DNA of 64,000 nt. Source: Sternotherus odoratus (lineage: Eukaryota > Chordata > Testudines > Kinosternidae). Made by a program: the position numbers and the translations under genes. The stretch is taken from positions 9,372,651-9,436,650 of the forward strand of contig JAVMKO010000003.1 of NCBI GenBank assembly GCA_032164245.1, in the 5' to 3' direction. The notes below the pieces were generated by a model that had not been told where the DNA came from, did not search any database, and worked only from the letters and a program-made list of their open reading frames with translations. Shown here piece by piece: positions 1-10,615 of this stretch. Numbering within the stretch: position 1 is the first letter of the stretch; the number at the start of each line of letters is the position of its first letter.

Positions 1-55
1 CAATTGATAATCAATGATAATCAATGAGCTAATCCCCGATAATCAATGAGTAATA
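1..55. repeat. 12-bp tandem repeat (GATAATCAATGA-like)
   Basis: The unit GATAATCAATGA recurs about four times with small changes from the first base of the window, so the array may extend beyond it. Simple minisatellite-like DNA; no coding role is seen. Confidence 0.7.
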
Positions 56-690
56 AACAACTTCTGCCACTCTATGTAACTCTTATACACAGGGCTATAC
101 ATATCCACAGCAGGGTACGAATATTGTCTCATTACTGATCATCTTCTGCAAAATGTATTGTCATAGTAAAACTTTTCTTCCCCTTCAATAGACTCTGAAC
201 ACATGCCCTTGACAGGTCATTGCTATTGTCAAAGTTAATCTTTGTCAGTTATTGAAATGAGAACTAATTTGACCTAATCTAAACTGACAGAAAAAATGGT
301 TCCTTGGTGAGATGAGAAACTGGTGCTAAAGATGAGTGGGAGGGAATGACAAGCAGCTGTTAATCTACATGCAGGTTTATAAAACTCCGCTTTTAATAAG
401 ACTTTAGGGGAGTGCGGGATTGGGCCCTCTATAGAGGAAAAGATGAGAAGAAGAGATGGCAATAAGATGATATATCTCCTAGGCCATTTATGACCATAAA
501 AAAGTGTGGCAAATCAATGCATGGAACAACCAAATCTTGTTCTATTTCAATGTCACTGGATTGACTACAATGTGGTAAAAATACATGGAAATTCTCACAT
601 TCTTATTATGAATATTGTTATTGATTGCAGTCCCCACAAGGCATTGCCCACACCACCAGGAACATACAGCTTGAGGAGTGCATCAAAGAG
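56..690. other. No gene or recognised repeat seen
   Basis: AT-rich sequence with short open frames that show no protein-like composition. I recognise no repeat family here. Confidence 0.5.
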
Positions 691-697
691 TTTACAC

Positions 698-770
698 TCT
701 CAGGGTATGGCTACACTGCAGCTCAGGTGGACATATCTGAGCTACCTTTAACCTAGCTAGCTAAGGGAAC
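698..770 (+). mobile_element. Left end of a MITE (truncated)
   Basis: The segment starts with a motif of the type AGGGTATGGCTACACTGCAG, which resembles terminal inverted repeats of turtle MITEs. The matching right end is not present, so this is only an end fragment. Family unassigned. Confidence 0.4.
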
Positions 771-887
771 TAAGTGAAATCACAGCAGTGTGAGCTGTAC
801 AAGCCAGCCCAGAACAGGGGTAGTTTATGCTGAAGAGATCTCATTGGGATCTCATTGACTTCAGTGCTGTGGGATCAGGTTCTGTGG

Positions 888-1085
888 CCCCGGTTCAGCA
901 AAGCACTTGAGCATGTGCTTAACTTTAAGGATGGTATTTATCAGTCTGATCAAAGTCAATGGGACTTAAAACGGGGTTAAAGTGAAGCCCAAGGTTGAGT
1001 GCCAAAGTGCTTATCTTTACACAGCCCCAGTGAAAATACTCATGTAAGTAAAGTTAAGCTTGTGCGTAAGTAATTTCACGATGGA
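888..1085. repeat. Old palindromic MITE of the 'cagcaaagcacttgagca' type
   Basis: Contains the module of high-copy amniote palindromic repeats in which text such as 'aagcacttgagcatgtgctt' is followed by 'agtcaatgggactt' and a reverse-complement-like second half. Related copies appear near 13275, 36245, 53250 and 62757. Diverged; ends approximate. Confidence 0.4.
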
Positions 1086-1169
1086 GGCCTTAGTATAACA
1101 GAAATCTTTGACTATGATAAGAGAGGGGCCTGGTGGTATATGATGGAAAGTTGGAGGGGATGGGATCTA

Positions 1170-1524
1170 AGATACTACAGAGAATTCTTTCCTGGGGGTC
1201 TGGCTGGTGAGTCTTGCCCACATGCTCAGGGTTCAGCTGATCGCCATATTTGGGGTTGGGAAGGAATTTTCCTCCAGGGAAAATTGGCAGAGGGCCTGGA
1301 GGTTTTTCGCCTTCCTCTGCAGCAGAGGGCATGCGTCTGGAGGATTCTCTTTACTTTGAAATCCGTAAACCAAGATTTGAGGACTTCAATAGCTCAGATA
1401 TAGGTGAGGTATATTGCAGGAATGGGTGGGTAAAATTCTGTGGCCTGTGTTGTGCAGGAGGTCAGACTAGATGATCATAACGGTCCCTTCTGACCTTAAA
1501 GTCTATGAGTCTATGAGTCTATAA
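1170..1524 (+). mobile_element. CR1 LINE, 3' end (5'-truncated)
   Basis: A CR1 3' tail on the plus strand. The signature is GGAGGTCAGACTAGATGATC followed by a 'ggtcccttctgaccttaaa' block and an 8-bp terminal repeat of the TCTATGAG type at 1501-1522. The upstream part is 3' UTR-like sequence without a usable reading frame. Typical 5'-truncated retrotransposed copy. Confidence 0.85.
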
Positions 1525-2174
1525 ATCAATGGAGGGTGAATGGGATCCAATATATATCCAATATTTTTTTTCCAAAAATAAAGATCAGATAACTCCAGCT
1601 GCTCCTCAATCTACTATGACAATGTCATAACTGACAAAGTCAGTTGACATATCTCTCTAAATGGCTTGCTGGATATGTTCTATTTCCGAAGAGTCCTAGT
1701 ATAAAATAACCCCAGAGGGTTTTTTAATTTGTTTGTGTATTTTCTCTAGATGCCACTAATTAAAAACAGGAAAGAGAAAAGTGGGGTGGGGGTGAGAGAA
1801 AGATAAATATGAGTAACTTACGTTTAGAGGGCAGCTTCCATTCCCAAAGATCTCATAGAGCTTTACAAATCTCTCTGTTGGATTCATTTCACCCATCAGT
1901 GAAATGCTGTCCTCTTCAGGGCTGAAACTGGAGCTAACTGAACGTTTTCCATTTAAACGTTCCCCACCCCAATGGAAAATAGCCCATTGCTCAAAATTAA
2001 AATTGTAACAGAAAATTTGTATCTCACACAAAATTTTGCAGTGAAGAAAGCCAAACATTTGTGTTTTTTTGGTTCTCAAAACCAAGAAAAAATGTTCACA
2101 GTTGTGTTTTCCAGACAGACTCCTGCATTGTGCATCAGATCCATTCATCTCATTGTTTCGTGGCATGTCATTTA
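1525..2174. other. No gene seen; AT-rich
   Basis: A minus-strand open frame of 147 codons spans 1756-2199, but it shows no recognisable domain and crosses into the hAT insertion at 2183, so it is treated as chance. Confidence 0.5.
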
Positions 2175-2182
2175 CTCTAGTG

Positions 2183-2443
2183 CAGGGGTATGAAACCACT
2201 GATTTTCAGTGGCACTCACACTGCCCGGGTCCTGGCCAATTTAATTTAATTTTAAATGAAGCTTCTTAAACATTTTAAAAACCTTATTTACTTTATACAC
2301 AATAATAGTTTAGTCATATATTATAGATTTATAGAAAGAGACCTTCCAAAAATGTTAAAATGTATTACTGGCAGGCAAAACCTTAAATTAAAGTGAATAA
2401 ATGAAGACTCGGCACACCACTTGTGAAAGGTTTCCAACCCCTG
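2183..2443. mobile_element. Non-autonomous hAT MITE with 8-bp TSD
   Basis: The ends are CAGGGGTATGAAACC and GGTTTCCAACCCCTG, which are inverted repeats with the CAG...CTG termini of hAT transposons. Flanks are CTCTAGTG (2175-2182) and CTCTAGCA (2444-2451), an 8-bp TSD whose two differences are explained by decay of one CpG in opposite directions. The 261-bp body is AT-rich and non-coding, so it would have been mobilised in trans. Confidence 0.85.
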
Positions 2444-2451
2444 CTCTAGCA

Positions 2452-2904
2452 TATTAGTCAAATCACAACTATGATATCTTTAGCATACAATTAAATTCCC
2501 TTCTATTTCCTTGTCTTATTTCCCTCATCTATCTGTGATACTGACCACATAAAGTTAATATTTACAATAATAAAACCCCCTCAAATCACTGCCAAAAAGC
2601 TAAGATATTCTGCATTCTACAGGTTCTATCTCACCTAGGAAGATTGAAAATGTATTGTAGAGTGCTAATGCCTACCATGCTCTTGAGTTATGGGTCATGA
2701 AAGAAACAGAACACTTACCCGAGGGACACAAGGCATCCCACATGTAATATAGTTTCCAAAAGTGCAGAGTGATCATAATTTCTGGATGTCTGTAAACTCA
2801 GGATTTTTACTACTGCTATAGTCTGGCTCAAGATTACTATCGAAACTCATAATGTCTCTATAAAATATCTATCCCCCTATCCAATTCCCTCCCTTTCTTG
2901 TCAT
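2452..2904. other. No gene or clear repeat seen
   Basis: AT-rich sequence with no recognisable coding or repeat signature. Confidence 0.45.
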
Positions 2905-2927
2905 TTATGCCACAGGTTAAAAGTAGT

Positions 2928-2973
2928 TAATCAAATAAATTACAATCCCATTGGATTGTAATTTATTTGATTA
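2928..2973. repeat. Perfect 21-bp inverted repeat (hairpin)
   Basis: Arms 2928-2948 and 2953-2973 are perfect reverse complements separated by 4 bp. The unit is flanked by the 12-bp direct repeat TTATGCCACAGG at 2905-2916 and 2971-2982; the second copy overlaps the last 3 bp of the right arm. Confidence 0.85.
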
Positions 2974-2982
2974 TGCCACAGG

Positions 2983-3355
2983 ACTCGTTGTCACTTCTGC
3001 AATCCCATCAGAGGATGTAGTGGCAGACCCCACCAAAACATGAACTCAGTTCAATCCCACAAAAATCAGCCCCTCTCACACCACTTTTTCTCCATGCCCT
3101 GAGTGACTAGAGAAAACGTACATTGTAGCATCATAGAAATGTAGAGCAGGAAGGTCCTCAAGATGTCATCAAGTCCATTCCCCATTCTTCACCTCCAATG
3201 ACCTGTCCTGAAGGTTATCATGCCCTGAAAGCCAACAGTCCTGGGCTGTTTTAGACCAAAGAGTAAGAGAGTAAGATCTCAAGATGAGGTTCTCTAATAG
3301 ACAATATACTACTGTCAGGCCTCCTACTTTTACACTGAGCATAATTCAGCCTCAG
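2983..3355. other. No gene seen
   Basis: Moderately AT-rich. The block near 3140-3240 (blood-group-like text 'gagcaggaaggtcctcaagatgtcatcaa') may be a decayed CR1 end on the minus strand, but it is too diverged to call. Confidence 0.4.
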
Positions 3356-3529
3356 ATAGATTCATAGAAGATTAGGGTTGGACATCTAGTCCGACTCCCT
3401 GCTCAAAGAGGGACCAACACCAACTAAATCATCCTAGCCTGGGATTTGTCAAGCCAGGTCTTAAAAACCTCTAAGGAAGGAGATTCCACCACCTCCCTAG
3501 GTAACCCATTCCAGTGGTTCACCACCCTC
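3356..3529 (-). mobile_element. CR1 LINE 3' UTR fragment
   Basis: Reads as CR1 in reverse orientation: 'ttcatagaagattagggttgg' at the 3' terminus, then CTAGTCCGACTCCCTGCTCA, then the ORF2 C-terminal region ('attccaccacctccctaggt'). Its inner part is duplicated in inverted orientation immediately downstream (see 3428-3602). Confidence 0.8.
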
Positions 3530-3602
3530 CTAGGGAGGTGGTGGAATCTCCTTCCTTAGAGGTTTTTAAGACCTGGCTTGACAAATCCCAGGCTAGGATG
3601 AT
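3428..3602. repeat. Perfect 73-bp inverted repeat built from CR1 sequence
   Basis: Arms 3428-3500 and 3530-3602 are exact reverse complements over 73 bp, separated by a 29-bp spacer. The left arm belongs to the minus-strand CR1; the right arm repeats the same stretch on the plus strand and then continues into unrelated sequence. Twin priming would not duplicate the same segment, so a templated fold-back event is more likely. Confidence 0.9.
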
Positions 3603-3851
3603 ATCTAACCTAATATCTAACCTAGACCGCCCTGTAATGGGTTGGGATCACAGAAAACCCCTTAGGATGTGCCAAGGCTACTCCTGCCTCAGTTTTCCTG
3701 CCCAAACAGCTTAGGACCACAGTACGCTGCCAGGTCTGAGCCATATCCCCTAACAGCTGTGGGCTTTCCTGGAAACAGGCAGGAGGTATTCTTACCTCTG
3801 GCACTCAGATGCTCAACCCCCCAATGGGGTCAAACCCTGAATAAAATTTGT

Positions 3852-3882
3852 TTTGCCCTGTATAAAACTTATACAGGGCAAA
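3852..3882. repeat. 14-bp stem hairpin
   Basis: TTTGCCCTGTATAA and TTATACAGGGCAAA flank the 3-base loop AAC. It lies inside an unclassified repeat. No terminator function is implied in a vertebrate context. Confidence 0.85.
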
Positions 3883-3936
3883 CTCATAGATTGTTCGCCC
3901 TCTATAACAATGATAGAGAGATATGCACAGCTGTTT

Positions 3937-3950
3937 CCCCCCCCCCCCAG
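3937..3950 (+). repeat. Poly-C run
   Basis: A homopolymeric C tract interrupting the unclassified repeat; prone to length error in assembly. Confidence 0.8.
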
Positions 3951-5068
3951 GTACCAACACGTACTCCAGGTTAATTAATAAGTAAAAAGTGATTTTAATA
4001 AAGACAGGAAGTAGTATTTAAGTGGTTCCAAATAGTAACAGACAGAATAAAGTGAATTACCAAATAAAATAAAATAGAACACGCAAATCTAACACTAATA
4101 CAATAAAATGCCTCACCCTCAGTGAATTCCTTCTTTCAGGCTAAACTCCGTTAACCTGGGTCCAGCAATCACTCGCACCCCCTCTCCCCCTGCAGTCACA
4201 GTCCTCTGTTCCAGTTTCTTCCAGTTATCCTTGGGGGGTGGAGGGCTGTTCTTTGAGCCAGCTGAGAACAAAATGGAGAGGTTTCTCCCGGGTTTATATA
4301 GACTTCCTCTTGTCGGTGGAGAGCCCCTCTTCCTTCCTATGAAGAGTCCACATGGAGACTCAGAGCACATGGTCCAGTCCCAGGTTTGAACCAGACTCCA
4401 CTCATTACTAGCCAGGCCGCATTCCTGAGGAAGCTCGGGTGTGAACGGGCATCTACAACGTTCATTGTTTGCTTGATTGGTTCTCAATTGGACTTAACTG
4501 AGAATAGTTTTTTTCTCAGAGAGCTGCTCAGCTGCTTTCCAAAGTCTACTTATAACCAACCAAGCACATAGCCAATATTCATAACTTTGAATACAAAACA
4601 GACAAATACATACAAATACGATGAACAGATCCAGTGGAGCATTACCTTCACATAGATATGTTACATGGCATATGTAGCAAAACCATATGCCAGTAATATC
4701 ATACATATATTTACAGGCACCCCACCATAAAGCCTTATGGTGTACACTGTCACACGCACCCACTGCAACTTGAGATGGTTGTAACACTGGTAGCACAACA
4801 CAGGGAGAGAGCATTCTCTCAAACAGACAGCTAGTTCAAGCTCAGTACCTTAAGTGTGTGCCAGAGAGTAATTCATGCAGACCTTGGTGCTGTGCTCTCA
4901 TTGAAATACAGTGTTCAATAGGAACCACTTACATGCTTAATGTTAGGCATGTGTTAAAATATTTTGCTGTATTGGGCTATGCCCCAGATCTTCACATGTA
5001 TTTAGAAATCAATATGTATTATGCACCTACACAAATACCTTTGAACATCTGGACCCAACAGTCTAGCC

Positions 5069-5615
5069 CAGGAGTTGCAAAATTGTATGGAGGGCTGGGT
5101 AGGAAAGGCTGTGCCTCCTGAAACAGCCTGACCCCATTCCCTATCCCTATCCCCTATCTGACCCCTTCCCACTTTCCACCCCCTGACTGCCTCCCTCAGA
5201 ATCCCCGACCCTTTCAACTCCACCCTCGCTCCTTGTCCCCAGAGTATCCCCTCTGGAGACCCCCCTACCCAATCCCCCGTCCCGACCCCTATACACCACT
5301 CTGCCCCCAACAGACCCCTGGGATTCCCATGTCTCATCAAACCCTGCCTGCTCCTAGACTGCCCCCCAGGACTCCCTGCCTGTTATGCAACCCCCCTGAT
5401 TCCGGCCCCCTTACCACACAACTCAGCAGCGTGTCTGGCAGATGCGTGGAGTCAGACACGCTGCCCCACCCCCCCAGAGCGCTAACCCAGAGGCGCACTG
5501 AGGAGGGAAGGCGGGAGCGGGCCAGCCGCAGCCTCCTCAGCTGGGAGCTCAGGAGGACGGGCAGGACAGTTTCATAGGCCGGGTGTGGCCCACGGCTGTA
5601 GTTTGCCCACCCCTG
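5069..5615. mobile_element. hAT MITE, 547 bp, perfect 8-bp TSD
   Basis: The left end CAGGAGTTGCAAAATTG and the right end GTAGTTTGCCCACCCCTG are imperfect inverted repeats with CAG/CTG termini. Both flanks are GTCTAGCC (5061-5068 and 5616-5623), a perfect 8-bp TSD as expected for hAT. The interior is C-rich on the plus strand and has no transposase homology; open frames inside are compositional. Confidence 0.93.
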
Positions 5616-5639
5616 GTCTAGCCTCTCTGCAAAAAAATA

Positions 5640-6180
5640 CAACAGATGAAAATTTTTAATTTTTTTGTCACATTATTCTGCTTGGAGAATGGAATTTTCA
5701 AAAATTGTATGGAAATTTACAGCTATCTTTACTCAACACATTAACCCTTCAGAACAAAAAGTGGACATACTCACCAAATTTTATTACGTGTTTTTTTGTC
5801 AAAAAAATTCAATTAGTCAAAACAAAAATGAAACATTGCTTCAATTAACCTCTGACCTTAATTTTTTTTTTACGATGAGCAAGTTTCAAAAGTATCAAAT
5901 CATTCCACAGCAAAATTTTTGAACCAGAACCATTTTTTCAAGTCAAAATGAATTTTAAGGTCAAAATTTTAGTAAATTAAAAAAAAAAAGATTAAAAATG
6001 ATAAAAGGTCAAAATTCAAAGGAAACTTTTTAAATGCTTTGAGAAAATATTTCAAGATTTTTTTTTCAGTTACTAAATTCATTTTGAGATTTTAACTTTT
6101 CATCTCGATTCGGGATGGGAATAATTTTCAATATCTTGAAAAAAATTACAGAATGGGAAAACCATTTCATGCTCAGCTCC
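5640..6180. mobile_element. AT-rich MITE-like DNA
   Basis: Long runs of A and T with repeated 'aaaatttt' and 'ttcaaaa' motifs. It ends with 'accatttcatgctcagctcc', whose reverse complement resembles the terminal repeat of the MITE at 7261-7650. The left boundary is unclear. Confidence 0.4.
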
Positions 6181-7180
6181 AACCTAGACCGATATTGTGT
6201 CCATCATTTTTTTTCCTGCTTTTTCTTTTCATTCTACAAAAAGAAAACCCAGAGGAAAGTATTTCCCCATTCAAGACAATATAGTGCTTTTTAAGACAAA
6301 TGCTTGACAGTTTCTTTTATTTTTACTAGTCTTTGATTTACCGTCTCTCTTGCCCTCTGGATCTTTCTTAGACATTTCTCCAGAAGTTCACTGGTTCCTG
6401 CCTCAGGCTTCTCTTATAACATCTCTTTCACCCTTTCAGGTTTGGTGCCATGTACATAGATGGAAGGACATTTGAGAGGTCTTCATGTCATGCTGTAGCA
6501 GAGATTATGAGAGACTTTGAATTCCTGAAGACTGTGAATATAACTAACACTGAATGAGGGAATGAACTATATAAGGCTCTTCTAAAGTAACTTACCTGTG
6601 GGTGAAAATCAGTCAGGATATGGAGGGCCAGCGGCCTCTGGACTACTTATTCCTGTCCGTTGTTGGCACTTTATTGGCAAGGATTCATTTGGGTGGAGAG
6701 GCCAAGCAGGGTCTTCATGCTGAGGAGAAATTCTTACAAGCCTCAAATGGGCTGGTGCACAACAAAATGTTGGGGTAGGCCACAGTCATAGCTAGTGGAC
6801 GTGAGATAATGCAGATCCAGCGGATCAAATTCCATTGAAGATAGGGCCTTTATTGCAACTCGAGAGCCTGCCTGTGGGTTGGGAATGTGAATGACCCAAC
6901 CCAACAGAGATCTCTGCATAAAACCCCATTACTTCATTGTAATTATTTAAATTGCAGAGAATATTTTTTCTATATAATATGGTTCTGCCTTCATTTCTCT
7001 TAATGTTTCTCTCCAGCTTCTCATGTCAACTGCCCAGAGCACAGAAGTTGAGAAGGTGACTGAGTTCAGCCCCTTTTAATGTGAAGATGAAGGAAGTCAG
7101 ATTTACCTTCATCATTGTTATTAATGTATTATTATATAACCTTTATATTGTGTATAGCATGTAGAGGCCAATGAAGTTGG
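6181..7180. other. No gene seen
   Basis: Mostly unique-looking sequence. No exon with convincing splice sites and coding signal was found. Confidence 0.45.
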
Positions 7181-7187
7181 ACTCCAT

Positions 7188-7215
7188 TATTTATTATTAT
7201 TATTATTATTATTTA
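7188..7215 (+). repeat. (ATT)n microsatellite
   Basis: About nine trinucleotide units of TTA/ATT. Confidence 0.9.
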
Positions 7216-7260
7216 TAATGTAGTAGCATGTAAGGATACAAATCTATTGTTATTACACTA

Positions 7261-7650
7261 AGCGGAGCTGGTCGGGAATTGTTCACTGATTTTTGTGGAA
7301 AAAATTTGAAGTGGAAACTGAAACTGTCCTCAAAACAGGATGTTCTGAAAATTTTATGTCTTGAGACGAAAAGTCAAGAAAAATAAATTAAATGTGTCAC
7401 AACATTTTGTTTTGACATTTTTTAAATAAAAAAACTTTCCAGTTAAAAATGATTTTTTGTTTTAAAATTTAAGCTATTAGACTAAATCCAGTATTTTTAA
7501 GTAAAAAAATCAATATCAAAACAACAATATTTCTGTTTTTCTGTTGGCCAATGTTTTCCAAATTATGACTTTTCTAGCTGATTTGTGATGTGCAATGAAC
7601 TCTCAAAAATATTTGCAGGACAGGAAAATCATTCCCCATCCAGCTGTGCT
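7261..7650. mobile_element. AT-rich MITE with ~20-bp terminal inverted repeats
   Basis: The left end AGCGGAGCTGGTCGGGAATT corresponds to the reverse complement of the right end ATTCCCCATCCAGCTGTGCT with a few mismatches. The interior is AT-rich and non-coding. No clear TSD was seen, so the superfamily is open. Similar terminal text occurs near 6150, 13700 and 51330. Confidence 0.6.
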
Positions 7651-7957
7651 CTGTACAGACACTCAGTAAAATGACATTTTTTTCTTCAAAGAGTTTACAG
7701 TCTAGGTTGTGAAAAGACACAACAGATGGCGGAGACAAACAAATGGCGATGAGTAGGAGGAAGAACAAGACAACATAAAATGAAGCAAATTTTCATACAA
7801 TAAGCAGCTGGAAAACTATGGCCCACCTTAGTTTTTATACCAATCTCTCATTGATTTCAGGTGTAAATACACCAAAGTCTGGCTGGCCCTAGATCAAGCC
7901 TAGAAGAGCCTTGTGAAAAGTGTTTGGAGTAGCTCTGGAAACACAAAAGAACATCAA

Positions 7958-8190
7958 GAATCAGGGTGGTAGCCGTGTTAGTCTGGAATAGCAGAGTTAA
8001 CAAAGTCCTGTGGCACCTTAAAGACTAACTATAAAGTTTTGAAGCATGAGCTTTCGTGGGCTAATACCCACTTCGTCGGATGCAGGCAGTGGAAGTGTTC
8101 ACAAACAGGCAGTTATAGAAAAGTAGGTAAGAGCCAGGTGGGAGGTGAAAAGGTTAGTCCAATTAAGCTGAGCCAGCTTGTTATCTCCGA
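7958..8190 (+). mobile_element. Penelope-like element fragment (pLTR-like unit)
   Basis: Begins with GGTAGCCGTGTTAGTCTGG, then the conserved 'cctgtggcaccttaaagact' block, then 'gagctttcgtgggctaatac' and CTTCGTCGGATGCA. On the minus strand the last part reads CCGACGA-A-GTGGG-loop-CCCAC-GAAA, a hammerhead-like core (CCGACGA at 8073-8079, stem II arms 8067-8071 and 8056-8060, GAAA at 8052-8055). Unlike the other copies it continues into non-inverted sequence. I assign it to PLE by similarity of this unit to known fold-back PLE ends; the right boundary is uncertain. Confidence 0.6.
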
Positions 8191-8720
8191 TCAGGGAGTG
8201 TGGATTATTCGTCTAGCATTTGAATGGGGTGTGTGAACATGGAGAACATGGAACCCAAATGGTTTCAGGTTTTCTTACATTAAAATTCGGGGCTGATTCA
8301 TTGAAAAGCTGAAAAATGTCCATGGACTTTTGAGTAAACTTCCATGATTTCAACCTATCATCAACCAGATTTGAGTAACTTTCCCTTTGAGATTGTGAAT
8401 ACATTCCAATCTGAACTTCAAAGCAGGATTTGGGAGTCGGGAATATGGTTGGATATCGACCCTATGTTACATCTCAAAGAGTCTTCCTGAAAAAGATTTG
8501 CTCCTGATGAGCCAACACTGCATAAATGTGGATCTTCTCTAAAATTTTGGGATATTTGCTTCTGAGAAGCAGCCCAATTAGTACAGGAGACTTCAGGGCA
8601 CTTTTAAGGCTTTTCTGGACTACAGGTTCCAGTCATATATAACATGACCAAATGTTACAAATCAACATAATTGTAAATGCTAATGTAGGCACTTCATGAT
8701 GGTTGGTGAGGTGTATCAAA
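8191..8720. other. Possible internal part of the PLE copy; otherwise no gene seen
   Basis: Sequence directly after the PLE-like unit could be its interior, but no reverse transcriptase or GIY-YIG coding homology could be recognised in any frame. Confidence 0.35.
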
Positions 8721-8723
8721 TAA

Positions 8724-8848
8724 GAACATAAGAACAGCCATACTGGGTCAGACCAAAGGTCCATGTAGCACAGTATCCTGTCTTCTGACAGTGGCCAATG
8801 CCAGGTGCCCCAGAGAGAATGAAAAGAACAGGTAATCATCAAGTAATA
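8724..8848 (-). mobile_element. CR1 LINE 3' end
   Basis: Contains 'aagaacataagaacagccat' and then 'gtggccaatgccaggtgccc', the reverse complement of a CR1 3' terminus ending in TTCTTATGTTCTT. Strongly 5'-truncated. Confidence 0.85.
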
Positions 8849-10410
8849 TTTATTCACCTGTTAGCGAACATGTGTTGATTGGCATCAGTTAAAGTTATAA
8901 CACAACCAAAACCTCTGGACTACACAAGACAATATATTACCTTGTAGGGTCAAAGAGTTGGACTAATAACAATTCTGCAAATAAGACACTTTACACATGA
9001 TCCCATGCTGGACATGAATGAATCTCGTGAAACATGTTGCTGTAAAAGCTGCACAAAGAGAAGGTGACTAATTATGGGAAAGTCAGGGCTTAACAATGTC
9101 CCAAACAAACACCTTAATACAGTATAGCTGCATGAATAGTGGTGATGCAAGGATGAAATGCAACATTAGCATCCTGATTGTTTATGGATATTAAGATCAA
9201 AGGGCATATTTTTCATCCTGAGTTTCAGTGAGTGAGTGGTTCTACTGAACTAGAATTTTCAGATTTATGTTTTCTACTGCAGAAGAAAGGTTTCATAACT
9301 GACAAAATGTCAGTAGACAGACACAAATGGAAGTCACAAGATGAGTAATTTTGATTGTATATATTAGTTCAATTTCCTATTGTTACCCAGAATTTGTTCC
9401 CAGTGTAAAAGAGACAAGCTTTTGAGTCATTTAAAAAAATGTTAATATTTAATTTTTCGGAGAGTATAAAGTGCTGATCTTAGGTTGTGTGTCTGTCTAA
9501 CAGTTAATGAAATATCCCCAGTGGCTCACAGGGGGAAAAAATCTTTAAAAAAGTTAGAACGAGGTCAAGTCAGTTTGGGTGTTCAAAATGTCAAGTTGCA
9601 TGCTCCAGAAACTGCACAAATATATTAAGATTTTGAAATTTGAAAGGGAATCTGTATAGACAGAAAACTGTAAAAACAGTTTGTTTTAAAACTTTTCCTA
9701 CAAGGTCTTTAGGGTGCAGTGGAAGTGATGTGGAAATGGTTGGATTTGACATCCAAAGAATTCAAAGAACTTCTGATGCTCATTGATATTAGCTCATGAA
9801 AGAGATCTAAGATTCTAAAGACAGCCTCAGAATCTGTAGAAAAAACATACCAATTATTACTGATTGGGCATTTGAAATAAAGTGTTAGTTACTTATTTAG
9901 GCTGTGTATGTGGCCAGATATGGAGGTGGCTGAAACCCAATGGCATTGAAATCCATTAGATTAAAGTGTATGATCTATTTCATCATTGCACTGAGATAAA
10001 ATTTTGACTTCTGATTAATGTGCTACCATGAGATTTGATTAATCTGCATTCAAATTCTGCCCCCCCCTTTTCTTATAGTGGAAGCTATGAAAATGATTGC
10101 ATGCTGGTATTTCCAGATCCAAAAAAATCATTTTAATAGATACCATAACTAATCCCTGGCTTGCTGCCTATGATGAGTGTGGCAGGTAGCCATTGACTGA
10201 CTTTGGCAGGGCTGTTCTTCAAGGATTTGATCCATTGCCTATTGCAGTGAATGGGACTGCTGTGTTAATAGTATGGTGCATGTAGAGGGCTTGATTTATC
10301 CGAAGCCCTATTGTGCTAGGCACTGTACAAGAGACAGTTTCTGCTGACAATCAAAATAGACAAGACAGATGAAGGATGGCAGAGGAAACCGAGGTCCAGA
10401 GGGTAACGTT
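8849..10410. other. No gene seen; short MIR-like relic at the end
   Basis: Unique-looking AT-rich DNA. Around 10300-10400 the text 'gtgctaggcactgtacaaga' resembles the 5' part of an amniote MIR-type repeat, strongly diverged. Confidence 0.4.
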
Positions 10411-10454
10411 TTCAGAAGTGATTTAGGAGCCGAAGTCTCACTTTCAAAAGACAC

Positions 10455-10615
10455 TTAGGGTTTGTCTGTGCAGCCCAAAAAAGTTTCAGAGCCCAGTTCC
10501 ACTGACTCTGGCTCGTGGGGCTCACACTGGGGGCGAGGGGGGGGGAGTTATAAATGGCCCTGTAGACATTCTCTCTTGAGCTGGAGTCCAGGCTCTGAAA
10601 CCCAGCACGAACCTG
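10455..10615. mobile_element. Probable MITE
   Basis: Starts with TTAGGGTTTGTCTGTGCAGC and carries internal self-complementary 'gctctgaaac' / 'gtttcagagc' text. No TSD established. Confidence 0.35.

Larger units (their letters stand above)
3610..4855 (-). mobile_element. Unclassified interspersed repeat, LTR-element-like
   Basis: This 1.2-kb stretch has the texture of a dispersed repeat rather than unique DNA: 'gtgccaaggctactcctgcc', a strong 14-bp hairpin at 3852-3882, and a primer-like AT-rich part around 3970-4110. I associate similar text with turtle genomes from memory, but I cannot name the family. There is no convincing reading frame. Ends are approximate, and an old endogenous LTR element is only one option. 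Confidence 0.35.

Noticed and set aside
1756..2199. 147-codon minus-strand open frame
   Set aside because: It extends into the hAT MITE at 2183 and shows no domain or conserved motif.
3852..3882. Rho-independent terminator
   Set aside because: The hairpin lies in vertebrate repeat DNA; bacterial termination signals do not apply.
6420..6600. Possible exon beginning after a CAG acceptor-like site
   Set aside because: The frame is short, has no recognisable domain, and no matching donor or neighbouring exon was found.
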